This document shows, in pieces, positions 17,159 to 28,476 of a stretch of 64,000 nt of DNA; the first letter of the stretch is position 1; the number at the start of each line of letters is the position of its first letter. The position numbers and the translations under genes were made by a program. The notes beneath the pieces are model-generated. The model made no database searches and was not told the DNA's origin. It saw only the letters and a program-made list of their open reading frames with translations. The stretch is from Acetobacter fabarum (GTDB taxonomy: Bacteria; Pseudomonadota; Alphaproteobacteria; Acetobacterales; Acetobacteraceae). The stretch lies in assembly GCF_011516925.1 (NCBI RefSeq), contig NZ_WOTG01000007.1:62001-126000 (forward strand), in the 5' to 3' direction.

Positions 17159-17838
17159 GGCAGGGGGGCTTTGAGCTGCTCATCCTGTTCTGCTGCTTTC
17201 ATGGCTTCCTCCGTCAGACGTTTTTCATTGTGCTTGATGAACACGAACAGCACGCCAATAACCACCAGAGTCGCGGCCCCAAAGCCTACGGCCAGCCAGC
17301 CGGAGAGTTTGGCAATCTCGCTTCCCAGCAGGTAGGCGCATGTTGTGTATCCTCCAGCCCAGAACACGCCGCCAAGCGCGTTATAGAACAGGAACGTATG
17401 CCAGGGCATACGGTTCGCTCCGGCCAGTATGGCAACAAACATCCGCAGGATGGCCACAAAGCGACCAAAAAAGATAACCGGCCCACCATGCTTGAGAAAA
17501 ACATAACGTCCCAGCAGCAGGCGCTCAGGGGTTAAGCCAAAGCGTGGACCGTGCTTGCGCAAAAGCCCAAGGCCCAGCCGGTGGCCAAGCAGGTAGCCCA
17601 GATTGTCCCCCATGATCGCCCCTGTCACCCCGGCAACAATAATGCCTTCGATCTGGAGCTTGTGGGTGGTGGCGCAAAAAATGGCCCCGGTAATCAGCAG
17701 ACTTTCCGCAGGAAGGGGCAGGCCCATGCTTTCCAGCATAACAACCACTCCAACCACCCCATAACCGTACCGGGTGAACAGGGTTGTCAGGTAATCAAGC
17801 GAAAAGATGGATTCCAGAGCGTGTAACAGGACAGACAA
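17155..17838 (-). CDS. DedA family membrane protein (first copy)
   Basis: This 227-residue polytopic inner-membrane protein carries the DedA/VTT domain. Marks are ESMGLPLPAESLLI near the N-terminus, GAIMGDNLGYLLGHRLG, the FFGRFVAILRMFVAILAG segment with the conserved arginine, and MPWHTFLFYNALGG. DedA proteins are linked to lipid-carrier recycling and membrane homeostasis. A second, clearly related copy lies at 54120-54785. It is followed by, and overlaps, the SDR gene. Confidence 0.9.
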   Translation of the reverse strand: MSVLLHALESIFSLDYLTTLFTRYGYGVVGVVVMLESMGLPLPAESLLITGAIFCATTHKLQIEGIIVAGVTGAIMGDNLGYLLGHRLGLGLLRKHGPRFGLTPERLLLGRYVFLKHGGPVIFFGRFVAILRMFVAILAGANRMPWHTFLFYNALGGVFWAGGYTTCAYLLGSEIAKLSGWLAVGFGAATLVVIGVLFVFIKHNEKRLTEEAMKAAEQDEQLKAPLP

Positions 17839-18001
17839 TCCAATTCAGAGAGAACATCGTCAGGAGTGGGGAGGAGCAGAGTCGCTCCCGTCATGTCAAG
17901 CCCACAGGAAAAAACAGCAGGTCCGTATGCCCTGCCTAGCATGGAATGCAAAGCGGCACATGCCTTTCCGTTCAGGGTGTTTTGCATGATAAACTGGGTG
18001 A

Positions 18002-19966
18002 ATGATGGAACAGAACAGTGCTCATGCTCAAATGTCCCAGCCCATGCGCTGTGGTAGTTGGCCCTCCCCCGTAACGGCTACTCTGGTGGCTGGTAAAAGC
18101 CTGACTTTTTCAGAGGTCCGCAGCACAGGGCAGGCCGTGTTCTGGCTGGAGCGCCGGCCGGCAGAGGGGGGGCGGACAGTTCTGATGCGCTGGGCGGAGC
18201 CCGATGGCGTGGCCGAGGTGCTGCCTGCGCAGGCCGATGTCGGGACCCGTGTGCATGAATATGGCGGAGGCGCTTATGCCGTCTCCCCCCACGGTATTGT
18301 CTATGCGGACAGGCGCACGGCGCAGGTCTGGCTGCTGGGGCAGGGAGGTGGAGCTTCCACCCTTCTGGCCGGGGCGGAAGGCGTGCGCTTTGCCGACCTG
18401 CGGTTTGACCCCGCCAGCCTTTCGGTTGTGGCCGTGCGTGAGGACCACCGTGCGGCTGGTGAGCCCCAGAGCACACTGGTCGCCCTTGGTGGGGGGGCTG
18501 GCCCGGAAGGGTTGGTGCTGCAACATGGTGCGGATTTTTACATGTCCCCCACCCTCTCGCCCGATGGCACGTTGCTGGCGTGGATTGAGTGGGACCACCC
18601 GAACATGCCGTGGGACTCCACGCGCCTGTGCATGGGGCGTGTGGTGCGCGGGGCAGATGGCACCATTGCGGCACTTGAAGGTGTGCAGGTTCTGGCCGGA
18701 GGGGCAGGCGACGAGTCGCTGGTGGAGCCGCGCTGGACGGTAGATGGCCACCTGCTTGTGATTTCTGACCGTTCCGAACTCTGGCGGGTATGGGAGGTCG
18801 TGCATCAGCCCGCCCCGCATCTGGTGGCGTATGCCATGCCAGAGGGGGAGATTGGCCAGCCCGCATGGGTGTTTGGCCAAAGTAGCTACCAGCCGTTGGC
18901 CAATGGCGGGTGCATGGCCCTGAGCGTGCGTGATGGCGAAGGCCAGTGTTTTGTACGTACGGCTGAGGGCCACACTCACAGCTTTGCAGGGCAGCCAGAC
19001 CAATGTCCTGTTGCATTGGCAGATGGGCGGTTTGCATGGGTGCAGGCGCCGGTGGATGCCCTGCCCGCCGTGGTGGTGGGTTCTGCCGAGCACGGTGTGC
19101 AGCAGGTACTCCGTCGTTCTGCCACGCTGGATTTGCAGGCGGCAGATATTTCCCGCCCCGAATCGGTGCGTTTTGCGGTGGATGGGGTCGATGGCCAGCA
19201 GGGGCATGCCTTTTTTTACCCCCCTGCCAATAGCCGTGCCTGTGTGCCGCAGGATGAAAAACCCCCGATGATCGTGCTGGTGCATGGTGGCCCAACCGCC
19301 CGGGCGCAGGATGGTTTTTCCTTTAAGGTGCAGTGGTGGACATCGCGCGGTTTTGCCGTGCTGGATGTCAATTACGGGGGTTCCACAGGCTTTGGGCGGT
19401 CCTGGCGCAATCGGCTGCAAGGCCAGTGGGGCGTTGTGGATGTGGCGGACTGCATTGCCGCCTGCCACCATATGGTGGCTACTGGCCGCGTTGACCCCGA
19501 GCGAATCGCTATTCGCGGCTCCAGTGCGGGGGGAATGACCGTGTTGCTGGCGCTGGCGGCATCCGACCTGTTTGCTGCGGGTGTTAGTCTGTATGGTGTC
19601 ACTGACCTGCGCGCACTGGCACAGGAAACGCATAAGTTTGAAGCGCGCTACCTTGATGGTCTGGTTGGCCCGTGGCCGGAAGCGGAGTCTGTTTATGTGG
19701 CGCGCTCACCCCTTTCTGTCGCCAGCCGGATAAGGGCGCCGGTGCTGCTGTTGCAGGGGACGGAGGACAAGGTTGTTCCGCCCTCTCAGGCGCATGCCAT
19801 GGCAGCGGCGCTGCGTGCGGCAGGTGCTCCCTGTACGTTGCATGAATTCCCCGGCGAGGGGCATGGCTTCCGCCAGGAGGCAACCATCCGTCAGGCATGG
19901 ACCATGGAACTGGCGTTTTATGGCCGGGTTTTCGGGTTTGATCCGGCTCCTCCGCTGGACGCCTGA
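18002..19966 (+). CDS. S9 family (prolyl oligopeptidase-type) serine peptidase
   Basis: This 654-residue protein has an N-terminal beta-propeller region (about 30-390) and a C-terminal alpha/beta-hydrolase domain. The catalytic triad can be read as Ser508 in RGSSAGG, Asp589 in GTEDKVVPP and His621 in GEGHGF. The oxyanion region VLVHGGPTA and NYGGSTGFGR also fit S9C dipeptidyl or acylaminoacyl peptidases. No signal peptide is evident, so it is probably cytoplasmic and acts on short peptides. The ATG at 18002 has only a weak ribosome-binding site (CTGGGTGA), and a start a few codons later is possible. Confidence 0.88.
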   Translation: MMEQNSAHAQMSQPMRCGSWPSPVTATLVAGKSLTFSEVRSTGQAVFWLERRPAEGGRTVLMRWAEPDGVAEVLPAQADVGTRVHEYGGGAYAVSPHGIVYADRRTAQVWLLGQGGGASTLLAGAEGVRFADLRFDPASLSVVAVREDHRAAGEPQSTLVALGGGAGPEGLVLQHGADFYMSPTLSPDGTLLAWIEWDHPNMPWDSTRLCMGRVVRGADGTIAALEGVQVLAGGAGDESLVEPRWTVDGHLLVISDRSELWRVWEVVHQPAPHLVAYAMPEGEIGQPAWVFGQSSYQPLANGGCMALSVRDGEGQCFVRTAEGHTHSFAGQPDQCPVALADGRFAWVQAPVDALPAVVVGSAEHGVQQVLRRSATLDLQAADISRPESVRFAVDGVDGQQGHAFFYPPANSRACVPQDEKPPMIVLVHGGPTARAQDGFSFKVQWWTSRGFAVLDVNYGGSTGFGRSWRNRLQGQWGVVDVADCIAACHHMVATGRVDPERIAIRGSSAGGMTVLLALAASDLFAAGVSLYGVTDLRALAQETHKFEARYLDGLVGPWPEAESVYVARSPLSVASRIRAPVLLLQGTEDKVVPPSQAHAMAAALRAAGAPCTLHEFPGEGHGFRQEATIRQAWTMELAFYGRVFGFDPAPPLDA

Positions 19967-19991
19967 CGCCATACGTCCAGTCGAATCGAAG

Positions 19992-20028
19992 AAAAAAACC
20001 GGGGCAGAAACACGGCCCCGGTTTTTTT
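19992..20028. terminator. bidirectional intrinsic terminator
   Basis: A 14-base perfect inverted repeat consists of seven A, a GC-rich core CCGGGGC, its complement and seven T, around a 9-base loop. It can end transcription from both the S9 peptidase gene and the malic enzyme gene, which converge here. Confidence 0.93.
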
Positions 20029-20043
20029 GTGGTCTGTAAAAAA

Positions 20044-21672
20044 TCAGTCCGCGTAGCGTGGGCTGTACGTCAGGCTTTCAATCCAGGCCCGAATATCCTT
20101 AGGCCGTTCTACCGTTGCGGCGCTCTGATCAAAAATAAATTCGGCAATACGCGCAGCAGACGTAACCGATACCTCCAGAATGTCACTCTGGGGCGGGAAC
20201 AGGCGGCCCCGCTCGCGTGATGCCGGGTCTACCTGATCCGCCAGTGCGCGGGCGGTTTCAATGACCATGTCATCCGTAATGTGTTTGGGGCATGTGGCGT
20301 ACACAGCCAGCCCCAGAGCCGGGAAGATGTAAAAATTGTTGGCCTGACCGGGGTAGAAGGTTCGCCCGTTCATTTCCACTTCGGGGAACTGCAGACCGGC
20401 GGCAAAAAGTGCCTGTCCCTGTGACCATTCATATGCCTGCTCGGCTGTGCATTCCGCGTTTTTCTGGGGGAGGGAGAGCGGGAAAATAATGGGGCGCTCG
20501 TTCAGCGCGCTCATGGTTTCCACAACCTCCTGCGTAAAGGCTCCCCCGCTGGTTGAAACACCAATAAGCACGGTGGGCTTGATGGCTTTGATTGTGGCCA
20601 GCAGATCACGCGAGGGGGGCATGGCTTTGGCGTAGCGTTTTTGCTGTGGGCTCAGGTCCGTGCGGGAGGTCTCGAGCAGGCCGTTCACATCCATGAGCGT
20701 TATGCGCTCAATAGCTTCCTGCTCGCTTATGCCTTCCTGCTTCAGGGCGGAAATCAGCATATCCGCGGTACCCAGCCCGGAGGAGCCTGCCCCGAGGAAT
20801 AAAAAGCGCTGCTGCGCCAGTGTTTCATTCTTGATTTTGAGCGCGGTAATCAGGCCGGCCAGCGTAACGGCCGCAGTGCCCTGAATGTCATCATTATAGC
20901 ACAGGGCCGTGTTGCGGTATTTGTCCAGATAATGCAGGGCGTCTGTGCCCTTCCAGTCCTCAAAATGCAGGCAGCAGTTGGGGAAGACCTCCTTAACCGC
21001 GCTTACAAATTCTTCCACAAACCCGTCCAGTTCCTCCAGCGGAGGGGGCTCCCTGCGCAGCCCAAGGTAGAGCGGGTCTGCCCGCAGGGCGCTGTTGGTT
21101 GTGCCAATATCGAGCTGCACAGGCAGGAGCACTTCCGGCGGGACCGCCCCGCAGGCCGTGTAAAGGTCAAGCTTGCCAATGGGAATGCCCATGCCGTTCA
21201 CGCCAATATCGCCCAGCCCCAGAATACGCCCCCCAGTGGTGACGCACAGGAAGCGTACGTTATCCGTAGGCCAGTTGCGCAGCACATCACGGATTCGGCC
21301 GCGCATGTCCAGACTGATGTACATGCCGCGCGGGCGACGGTAGATGTGGCTGAACTGCTGGCAGACAGCCGCCAGAGTAGGCGCATACACAATGGGCACA
21401 AACTGTGCGGGGTTGGACATGAGCACCCGGTAGAACAGGGTCTGGTTCTGGTCACGCAGGCCGCTCAGATAGATGTAGCGCTCCAGATTGCTGGGTTTGG
21501 CTTCGAGGTGCCTGTGGATTCGCTCCACCTGCCGGTCCAGTGTTTCCACCTGTGTGGGCAGGAGTCCTTCCAGCCCGTATTCCCGCCGCTCTGCTTCTGT
21601 AAATGCCGTGCCCTTGTTCAGCAGGGCATTGTTAAGAAGGGCTGTTCCTCTAAGAGTCAGGGCTGAAGGCAT
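20044..21672 (-). CDS. maeA: NAD-dependent malic enzyme
   Basis: This 542-residue enzyme oxidatively decarboxylates malate to pyruvate. It shows the substrate/metal region with LGDIGVNGMGIPIGKL, the signature YNDDIQGTAAVTLAGL, and the NAD-binding LFLGAGSSGLGTADMLI. The long form without a phosphotransacetylase domain is the NAD type (MaeA/SfcA). I start it at the ATG at 21672, which has an AGGAG site five bases upstream; the frame stays open for 26 more codons, but that stretch lacks family features. It ends at a shared terminator facing the S9 peptidase gene. Confidence 0.93.
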   Translation of the reverse strand: MPSALTLRGTALLNNALLNKGTAFTEAERREYGLEGLLPTQVETLDRQVERIHRHLEAKPSNLERYIYLSGLRDQNQTLFYRVLMSNPAQFVPIVYAPTLAAVCQQFSHIYRRPRGMYISLDMRGRIRDVLRNWPTDNVRFLCVTTGGRILGLGDIGVNGMGIPIGKLDLYTACGAVPPEVLLPVQLDIGTTNSALRADPLYLGLRREPPPLEELDGFVEEFVSAVKEVFPNCCLHFEDWKGTDALHYLDKYRNTALCYNDDIQGTAAVTLAGLITALKIKNETLAQQRFLFLGAGSSGLGTADMLISALKQEGISEQEAIERITLMDVNGLLETSRTDLSPQQKRYAKAMPPSRDLLATIKAIKPTVLIGVSTSGGAFTQEVVETMSALNERPIIFPLSLPQKNAECTAEQAYEWSQGQALFAAGLQFPEVEMNGRTFYPGQANNFYIFPALGLAVYATCPKHITDDMVIETARALADQVDPASRERGRLFPPQSDILEVSVTSAARIAEFIFDQSAATVERPKDIRAWIESLTYSPRYAD

Positions 21673-21806
21673 GGTAACTCCTTGGCAAAACAAAAACCAC
21701 GTCAGGCTAACAGACAAGGATACAACCCGGAACATGCCCGAGTGTTCCAAACGCTGGAATGGGTTTGTTGTGTTTGCAAGGCAGATGGACGGTGCGAATC
21801 AGCAAT

Positions 21807-21836
21807 AAAAAAGGCGGCCCGGAGGCCGCCTTTTTT
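21807..21836 (-). terminator. intrinsic terminator of secE-nusG
   Basis: A 13-base inverted repeat (six A, GGCGGCC, complement, six T) with a four-base loop lies 26 bases after the nusG stop. It is symmetrical enough to work in either direction. Confidence 0.92.
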
Positions 21837-21861
21837 AATATCGTATCTGTGAGCTGAAAAA

Positions 21862-22392
21862 TTACAGCTTTTCGACCTGATTGAACTCCAGATCCACCGG
21901 TGTGGAACGGCCAAAGATCGAAACGCTGACTTTCAGGCGGCCTTTTTCTTCATCCACTTCTTCAATAACACCATTGAAGGAAGTGAAGGGGCCATCAGCC
22001 ACACGAATCTGCTCGCCCACTTCAAAGGTAACGGCGGAGCGGGGATGCTGCACACCTTCCTCTGTCTGGCGGATAATCCGTTCGGCTTCCGCCGCGGAAA
22101 TGGGTGTAGGGCGGTTTTTGGTACCCAGAAAACCCGTAACCTTGGGGGTGTCCTTGACCAGATGCCATGACTCATCGGTCATTTCCATCTTGATCAGCAC
22201 GTAACCGGGGAAGAACTTGCGTTCCGCGTTCACCTTCTGGCCACGGCGGACTTCAATCACTTCCTCGGACGGGACAAGAATCTCGTCAATATGGTCGCTC
22301 AGTCCCTTCTGGGCCGCATCTTCGCGGATGTGCTGCGCGATTTTCTTTTCGAAGCCCGAATAGACGTGGACCACATACCAACGCTTGGCCAT
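21862..22392 (-). CDS. nusG: transcription termination/antitermination factor NusG
   Basis: This 176-residue protein binds RNA polymerase and Rho and couples transcription to translation. The N-terminal NGN domain ([20 protein letters not shown], later [20 protein letters not shown]) and the C-terminal KOW domain ([19 protein letters not shown]) are complete. It follows secE after nine bases, the standard secE-nusG pair, and is closed by a strong terminator. Confidence 0.97.
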   Translation of the reverse strand: MAKRWYVVHVYSGFEKKIAQHIREDAAQKGLSDHIDEILVPSEEVIEVRRGQKVNAERKFFPGYVLIKMEMTDESWHLVKDTPKVTGFLGTKNRPTPISAAEAERIIRQTEEGVQHPRSAVTFEVGEQIRVADGPFTSFNGVIEEVDEEKGRLKVSVSIFGRSTPVDLEFNQVEKL

Positions 22393-22401
22393 GCCGTTTC
22401 C

Positions 22402-22596
22402 TCAGCCTCCCAGCCCGAAAAGTTGACGCACGCCGAGACCGATCAACTGGTCAACGACGAAGAAGAAGATGGATGCCATACCTGCCATGGCCAATACGGC
22501 GCCGGTGGTGACAAATGTTGCGCGGCGGGTGGGCCATGTGACCCGTTCCGCCTCGGTACGCACATCATGCAGGAACTTACCGGGACTGAACGACAC
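22402..22596 (-). CDS. secE: preprotein translocase subunit SecE
   Basis: This small (64-residue) single-span subunit of the SecYEG channel contains the conserved cytoplasmic helix EAERVTWPTRRATFVTTG and one membrane helix. I chose a GTG start at 22596 because AAGGAG lies ten bases upstream and the protein then begins just before the conserved helix. An earlier in-frame ATG at 22635 has no ribosome-binding site and would add 13 residues across the Shine-Dalgarno sequence. It is downstream of tRNA-Trp and upstream of nusG, a very common order. Confidence 0.94.
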   Translation of the reverse strand: MSFSPGKFLHDVRTEAERVTWPTRRATFVTTGAVLAMAGMASIFFFVVDQLIGLGVRQLFGLGG

Positions 22597-22728
22597 GAAG
22601 CACACTCTCCTTGTTCCGCCCCGCTCGGTTGCCAAGGGGGCAGTCTTAAATCAACACCACTCAGATTGTACGATAAAGCCGCATTTTACAGGTGAAAAGC
22701 GGAACCTTCCGTACACCACGAGAAAATC

Positions 22729-22805
22729 TGGCAGGGGTGGAGGGTCTCGAACCCACAACCTCCGGTTTTGGAGACCGGCACTCTAGCCAATTGAGCTACA
22801 CCCCT
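22729..22805 (-). tRNA. trnW: tRNA-Trp (CCA anticodon)
   Basis: The minus strand folds as a full cloverleaf with acceptor AGGGGTG/CACCCCT, a D-loop GCTCAATTGGCTAGAGT, the anticodon arm CCGGT-CTCCAAA-ACCGG with anticodon CCA, a T-arm with GGTTCGAGACC, and an encoded 3' CCA. It stands directly upstream of secE-nusG on the same strand. Confidence 0.96.
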
Positions 22806-22983
22806 GCAGCGTGTCCGCCACGGCTGGAAAAGACCTATAACGGAAACCCGTTCGTCTGACCAGCCACAATCTTGCGGGCATCACAGGAGGCGGAACAAAA
22901 TATGTTGTGGCTCTAAAGTCAAGTGCCTGTTGCAGATTATTGTCGTGCGCGGAGAGCGTGGGCGTAAAAAAACTGGTGGGGGC

Positions 22984-23012
22984 TTGCGGCGCGTGTGGGG
23001 GATGGATTATAA
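22984..23012 (+). promoter_or_regulatory. promoter of tRNA-Gly
   Basis: A TTGCGG box (22984-22989) and a TTATAA box (23007-23012) are 17 bases apart and end about 18 bases before the tRNA-Gly 5' end. This is a good sigma-70-type arrangement read by eye. Confidence 0.55.
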
Positions 23013-23030
23013 AAACCAACACTTCGGAGT

Positions 23031-23104
23031 GCGGGCATAGCATAGTGGTAATGCAGTAGCCTTCCAAGCTACCGAGGAGGGTTCGATTCCCTCTGTCCGC
23101 TCCA
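23031..23104 (+). tRNA. trnG: tRNA-Gly (TCC anticodon)
   Basis: The plus strand gives a 74-base cloverleaf: acceptor GCGGGCA/TGTCCGC with one G-U pair, anticodon arm GTAGC-CTTCCAA-GCTAC with anticodon TCC, T-arm GAGGGTTCGATTCCCTC and an encoded CCA. It is divergent from tRNA-Trp. Confidence 0.96.
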
Positions 23105-23448
23105 AGGTTCCTCCCAAAAAGTCTGAATGTCTGTTACCTCACCGTTTCGTGAACGTAGTGGATTGCGTCTGGCTCCCATTGGCCGTTCCGGGCGTGGGGT
23201 TTTATCACCTAATAGGGTGCGCGGCTCCGGCGTTTAAGGGCTTTTGGTCTGGTATTTTGGTCGGCCAGAATGCGCTGCCAGTGGCGGGTTGAATAAAATA
23301 GGGTTGTTCAGCTAGTTGCGTGCCTGTTGTGGTCATGCTAGAGGCCGCGCCAACAGGTGCATCAAAATCTGGATTCATCGCCTGATGGTCTGGGTTGCAT
23401 CGTTGTCAGTGTGGAATGCCGGCGCGCACAGAAGGAAAGAACCAAAGA
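23105..23448. other. 344-base leader region of the atp operon
   Basis: This stretch lies between tRNA-Gly and atpH and must carry the atp operon promoter. No other gene or strong hairpin was seen. It ends with a GAAGGAAAG ribosome-binding site that decides the GTG start of atpH. Confidence 0.6.
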
Positions 23449-24033
23449 GTGGTGGCCTCGGGCGTAACGACAGCACAAGCAGTAGCTTTTGCGGCCAACG
23501 GTCTTGAAGGCCGTTACGCGATTGCGCTTTATGATCTGGCTGCCGAACAGCAGCAGCTGGACACCGTGCTTGATGAAGGTGGCGCACTTGCGCGCCTGAT
23601 TGATGAAAGTGCGCCCCTGCGCACTGTTCTGGAAGACAGGCGTCTGGATATCCTGGTGTCTCGCAAGGCCGTTCTGGCTGTGCTTGAGGCTCAGGGATTC
23701 GGTCAGATTCTTGGTAATTTTGTGGGCGTCGTGGCTGATAACCGTCGTCTGCCGGTCCTGCGCCGCATTCTTGCATCGCTGGATGCTCTGGCCGTGGCCC
23801 GCCGTGGCGAGGTTGTGGCCGAGGTCAGCAGTGCTGTGCCGCTTACGGCCGAACAGCGGGCCCAGCTTCAGGTTCGTCTGGCCGAAGCCGGTTATTCCCG
23901 CATCAATATTCGCGAGCGTGTTGACAGCGCCCTGCTCGGCGGTCTTGTCGTCCGCGTCGGGGCAAAGCTGTATGATGCCAGCCTCAAAACCCGCCTGTTT
24001 CGTTTGCATTACGCCATGAAGGGAGCCGCGTGA
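23449..24033 (+). CDS. atpH: F1 ATP synthase subunit delta
   Basis: This 194-residue stator subunit links F1 to the F0 peripheral stalk. The family pattern is visible in [14 protein letters not shown] near the N-terminus, [20 protein letters not shown] in the middle and [21 protein letters not shown] at the end. I chose GTG at 23449 with GAAGGAAAG just upstream; the frame is open to a TTG at 23395, but the extra residues have no family likeness. The stop overlaps the atpA start (TGATG). Confidence 0.93.
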   Translation: MVASGVTTAQAVAFAANGLEGRYAIALYDLAAEQQQLDTVLDEGGALARLIDESAPLRTVLEDRRLDILVSRKAVLAVLEAQGFGQILGNFVGVVADNRRLPVLRRILASLDALAVARRGEVVAEVSSAVPLTAEQRAQLQVRLAEAGYSRINIRERVDSALLGGLVVRVGAKLYDASLKTRLFRLHYAMKGAA

Positions 24034-25568
24034 TGGAAATCCGTCCCGCAGAGATTTCGGATATCCTCAAGCAGCAGATTGCCTCGTTCGACAAGGAATC
24101 TGATGTGGTCGAAACCGGCACAGTCCTGTCCGTTGGGGATGGTATTGCCCGCGTATTTGGCCTGCAGAATGTCATGTCGGGTGAACTGGTGGACTTTCCG
24201 TCCGCTGGCCAGAAGGGCATGGCCCTGAACCTGGAAAGCGACAACGTCGGTATCGTTATTTTCGGTGATGACACCAACATCCGTGAAGGGGACAGTGTCA
24301 CCCGTTCGGGTATGGTTGTCAGTGTGCCGGTTGGTAAGGGCCTGCTGGGCCGCGTTGTGGACGGTCTGGGTAACCCGATCGACGACAAGGGCCCGCTGGT
24401 TGACGTTGAACTGCGTCGTGCGGAAGTCAAGGCACCCGGCATTATGCCGCGCCAGTCCGTGAGCGAACCCATGCAGACCGGGATCAAGGCGATTGACGCT
24501 CTGGTGCCGATTGGCCGTGGCCAGCGTGAACTGGTGATTGGTGACCGTCAGACCGGTAAAACCACCATCCTGACCGACACCATTCTGGCCCAGAAGGGCG
24601 TGAATGAGCAGGGCGACGACAAGAAGTCCCTCTACTGCATTTACGTTGCTGTCGGCCAGAAGCGCTCCACAGTTGCACAGCTTGTGCGTCTGCTGGAAGA
24701 AAAAGGCGCGATGAAGTATTCCATCGTCGTGGCCGCTACCGCATCTGACCCGGCTCCGCTGCAGTATCTCGCACCCTACGCCGCGTGCGCTATGGGCGAA
24801 TACTTCCGCGACAACGGCATGCACGCCCTGATCTGCTATGACGATCTGACCAAGCAGGCTGTGGCTTATCGCCAGATGTCCCTGCTGCTGCGTCGTCCGC
24901 CGGGCCGTGAAGCTTATCCGGGTGACGTGTTCTACCTGCATTCCCGTCTGCTGGAACGGGCTGCTAAAATGTCCGATGCCAATGGCGCAGGTTCTCTGAC
25001 GGCTCTGCCCGTTATTGAAACGCAGGCCGGTGACGTTGCAGCTTACATCCCGACCAACGTGATCTCCATTACGGACGGCCAGATCTTCCTTGAGACCGAT
25101 CTGTTCTACAAGGGTATCCGCCCTGCCGTTAACGTGGGTGGCTCCGTCTCCCGCGTTGGGTCTGCGGCACAGATCAAGGCCATGAAGCAGGTCGCAGGCA
25201 AGATCAAGCTTGAGCTTGCCCAGTACCGTGAAATGGCAGCCTTCTCCCAGTTCGCATCCGATCTGGACCCGGCAACGCAGAAGATGCTTGCCCGTGGTGC
25301 CCGTCTGGTGGAACTGCTGAAGCAGCCGCAGGCTTCGCCGCTTTCGGTTGAAGAACAGGTTGTTCTGCTGTTTGCTGGTACCCGTGGCTTCCTCGATGGC
25401 ATTGCAGCCAGCAAGGTTGTGGCTTGGGAACGTGCAGTGCTGAGCGATGTGCGGAGCGCAGGCAAGGACATTCTGGACACGCTGAGCAAGGACAAGGCCA
25501 TTTCCAAGGATCTTGAAGCGCGGCTGACCGAATATCTGACCGCCTTCAACCGCAACTTCGCCGGCTGA
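24033..25568 (+). CDS. atpA: F1 ATP synthase subunit alpha
   Basis: This 511-residue regulatory nucleotide-binding subunit of F1 has the P-loop GDRQTGKT at about 170-177 and the conserved [23 protein letters not shown] segment. It begins [16 protein letters not shown], the usual alpha start. The ATG at 24033 overlaps the atpH stop; a GTG one codon earlier is unlikely. It is second in atpHAGDC. F0 genes are not present here, as expected for Alphaproteobacteria, which keep them at a separate locus. Confidence 0.98.
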   Translation: MEIRPAEISDILKQQIASFDKESDVVETGTVLSVGDGIARVFGLQNVMSGELVDFPSAGQKGMALNLESDNVGIVIFGDDTNIREGDSVTRSGMVVSVPVGKGLLGRVVDGLGNPIDDKGPLVDVELRRAEVKAPGIMPRQSVSEPMQTGIKAIDALVPIGRGQRELVIGDRQTGKTTILTDTILAQKGVNEQGDDKKSLYCIYVAVGQKRSTVAQLVRLLEEKGAMKYSIVVAATASDPAPLQYLAPYAACAMGEYFRDNGMHALICYDDLTKQAVAYRQMSLLLRRPPGREAYPGDVFYLHSRLLERAAKMSDANGAGSLTALPVIETQAGDVAAYIPTNVISITDGQIFLETDLFYKGIRPAVNVGGSVSRVGSAAQIKAMKQVAGKIKLELAQYREMAAFSQFASDLDPATQKMLARGARLVELLKQPQASPLSVEEQVVLLFAGTRGFLDGIAASKVVAWERAVLSDVRSAGKDILDTLSKDKAISKDLEARLTEYLTAFNRNFAG

Positions 25569-25584
25569 GGGAGCAGAAGCACTC

Positions 25585-26472
25585 ATGGCTTCCCTTAAGG
25601 AACTACGCGCCCGGATCGGAAGTATCAAATCGACACGGAAGATCACGAGCGCCATGAAAATGGTGGCAGCGGCCAAGCTGCGGCGGGCGCAAGCCAGCGC
25701 AGAAGCTGCTCGTCCTTATGCGGCAGCCATGCGCCGTATGCTGGGTGAGTTGGCCGGTGCAACCAAGGGGGAGGACGGAGCGCCTCTTCTTCTGGCCGGT
25801 ACCGGGCAGGACAAGGTGCATCTCCTTGTGCCCATGACCAGTGACCGTGGCCTGTGCGGTGGCTTTAACTCCAACGTGCATCGCCTTACGGTGCAGACCA
25901 TCCGTCGCCTTCAGTCTGAAGGCAAGACGGTGCGCCTGCTTCCGGTTGGTCGTCGCGCGCTGAACTTTTTCACGCGTGACCATGCGGACCTGATTGTTGA
26001 TCATGTGATCGGGACAAGTGCGAAGGAAATTCCCTTTTCCGTCGCCAGTGACCTGGGTGACAAGATCAATGCCCTGCTTGAAGCAGGCGAGATTGATGTC
26101 TGCACACTTGTGTTCAACAAGTTTCGCAATGCGATGACACAGGTGCCGACATGCCAGCAACTGGTTCCCATGGTCGTGGAAGAGGCATCTGGTACGCTCG
26201 AAGCTTCCAACGATGTGGCCCAGTATGAGTTTGAACCTGATGAAGCAACGCTGCTGGCCATGCTGCTGCCGCGCAATCTGCAGGTCCAGATTTATGCTTC
26301 GCTGCTGGAAACGGTTGCGGGTGAAAACGGTGCCCGTATGACGGCCATGGATAACGCGACGCGCAATGCAGGCCGCACCATCGATAGTCTGACGCAGGTC
26401 TATAACCGGACCCGCCAGACCAATATTACTAACGAACTGATCGAAATCATTTCGGGCGCACAGGCTGTCTGA
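25585..26472 (+). CDS. atpG: F1 ATP synthase subunit gamma
   Basis: This 295-residue central shaft of F1 begins with ASLKELRARIGSIKSTRKIT and has AMKMVAAAKLRRAQ in the N-terminal helix, SDRGLCGGFNSNV in the Rossmann-like domain and RMTAMDNATRNAGRTID in the C-terminal helix. All are family hallmarks. It sits between alpha and beta with short gaps (16 and 31 bases). Confidence 0.97.
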   Translation: MASLKELRARIGSIKSTRKITSAMKMVAAAKLRRAQASAEAARPYAAAMRRMLGELAGATKGEDGAPLLLAGTGQDKVHLLVPMTSDRGLCGGFNSNVHRLTVQTIRRLQSEGKTVRLLPVGRRALNFFTRDHADLIVDHVIGTSAKEIPFSVASDLGDKINALLEAGEIDVCTLVFNKFRNAMTQVPTCQQLVPMVVEEASGTLEASNDVAQYEFEPDEATLLAMLLPRNLQVQIYASLLETVAGENGARMTAMDNATRNAGRTIDSLTQVYNRTRQTNITNELIEIISGAQAV

Positions 26473-26500
26473 GCCCGATCGTATGCCCCGCAGGAGCTGA

Positions 26501-27976
<1,476 letters not shown>

Positions 27977-28004
27977 CAGCCGGCTTCTGGAGGGAGCACC
28001 ATTC

Positions 28005-28412
28005 ATGCCAATCCAGATTGAGATAATCAGCCCTGAAAAGGTTCTGGTGTCGCGTGAGGTAGATATGGCCGTTCTTCCGGGCATGGAGGGTGATATTGCC
28101 GCCATGCCGGAACATTCGCCCATGATGCTTCTTCTGCGTGGTGGCGTTGTTGCCCTTTACGAAGGGGACAAAGTGACCGATCGCTATTTTGTGGGGGGAG
28201 GTTTTGCTGACATTACCCCTGCACGATGCACGGTGCTAGCCGACAAGGCTGTGCCGGTAAGCGACATTTCCATTGATATGGCCACAGCACAGCTGGAGGC
28301 CCTGTCTGAAGCATGGGACAAGGCAGACAAGACGGATACGTCCCGCCTTGTTGTGTTGCAGGATCAGATTCAGGCAGTACGGGCAGAAATTGAAGCAGGC
28401 AGCGCCAGCTAA
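28005..28412 (+). CDS. atpC: F1 ATP synthase subunit epsilon
   Basis: This 135-residue subunit completes the F1 operon. The N-terminal beta-sandwich (IQIEIISPEKVLVSREVDMAV, then PGMEGDIAAMPEHSPMMLLL) and the YFVGGGFADITPARCTVLAD segment are typical. A short helical C-terminal part follows. It is preceded by GGAGGGAGC and followed by a strong terminator. Confidence 0.96.
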   Translation: MPIQIEIISPEKVLVSREVDMAVLPGMEGDIAAMPEHSPMMLLLRGGVVALYEGDKVTDRYFVGGGFADITPARCTVLADKAVPVSDISIDMATAQLEALSEAWDKADKTDTSRLVVLQDQIQAVRAEIEAGSAS

Positions 28413-28435
28413 AATTTGTGTTCAGCCAGATTTTT

Positions 28436-28466
28436 AAAAAAAGCCACCGTTCAGGTGGCTTTTTTT
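28436..28466. terminator. intrinsic terminator after the atp operon
   Basis: Seven A, GCCACC, a five-base loop, GGTGGC and seven T form a perfect 13-pair hairpin with T-runs for both strands. It separates atpC from the converging queF gene. Confidence 0.94.
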
Positions 28467-28476
28467 GTGTCCGGAT

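Noticed and set aside
18110..19633. A 507-codon open frame antisense to the S9 peptidase gene
   Set aside because: The plus-strand gene has a complete catalytic triad; the antisense product is His/Pro/Arg-rich as expected of a shadow.
24009..25676. A 555-codon open frame antisense to atpA
   Set aside because: It is wholly opposite a highly conserved gene; such frames arise from the codon bias of GC-rich genes and its product has no recognisable features.
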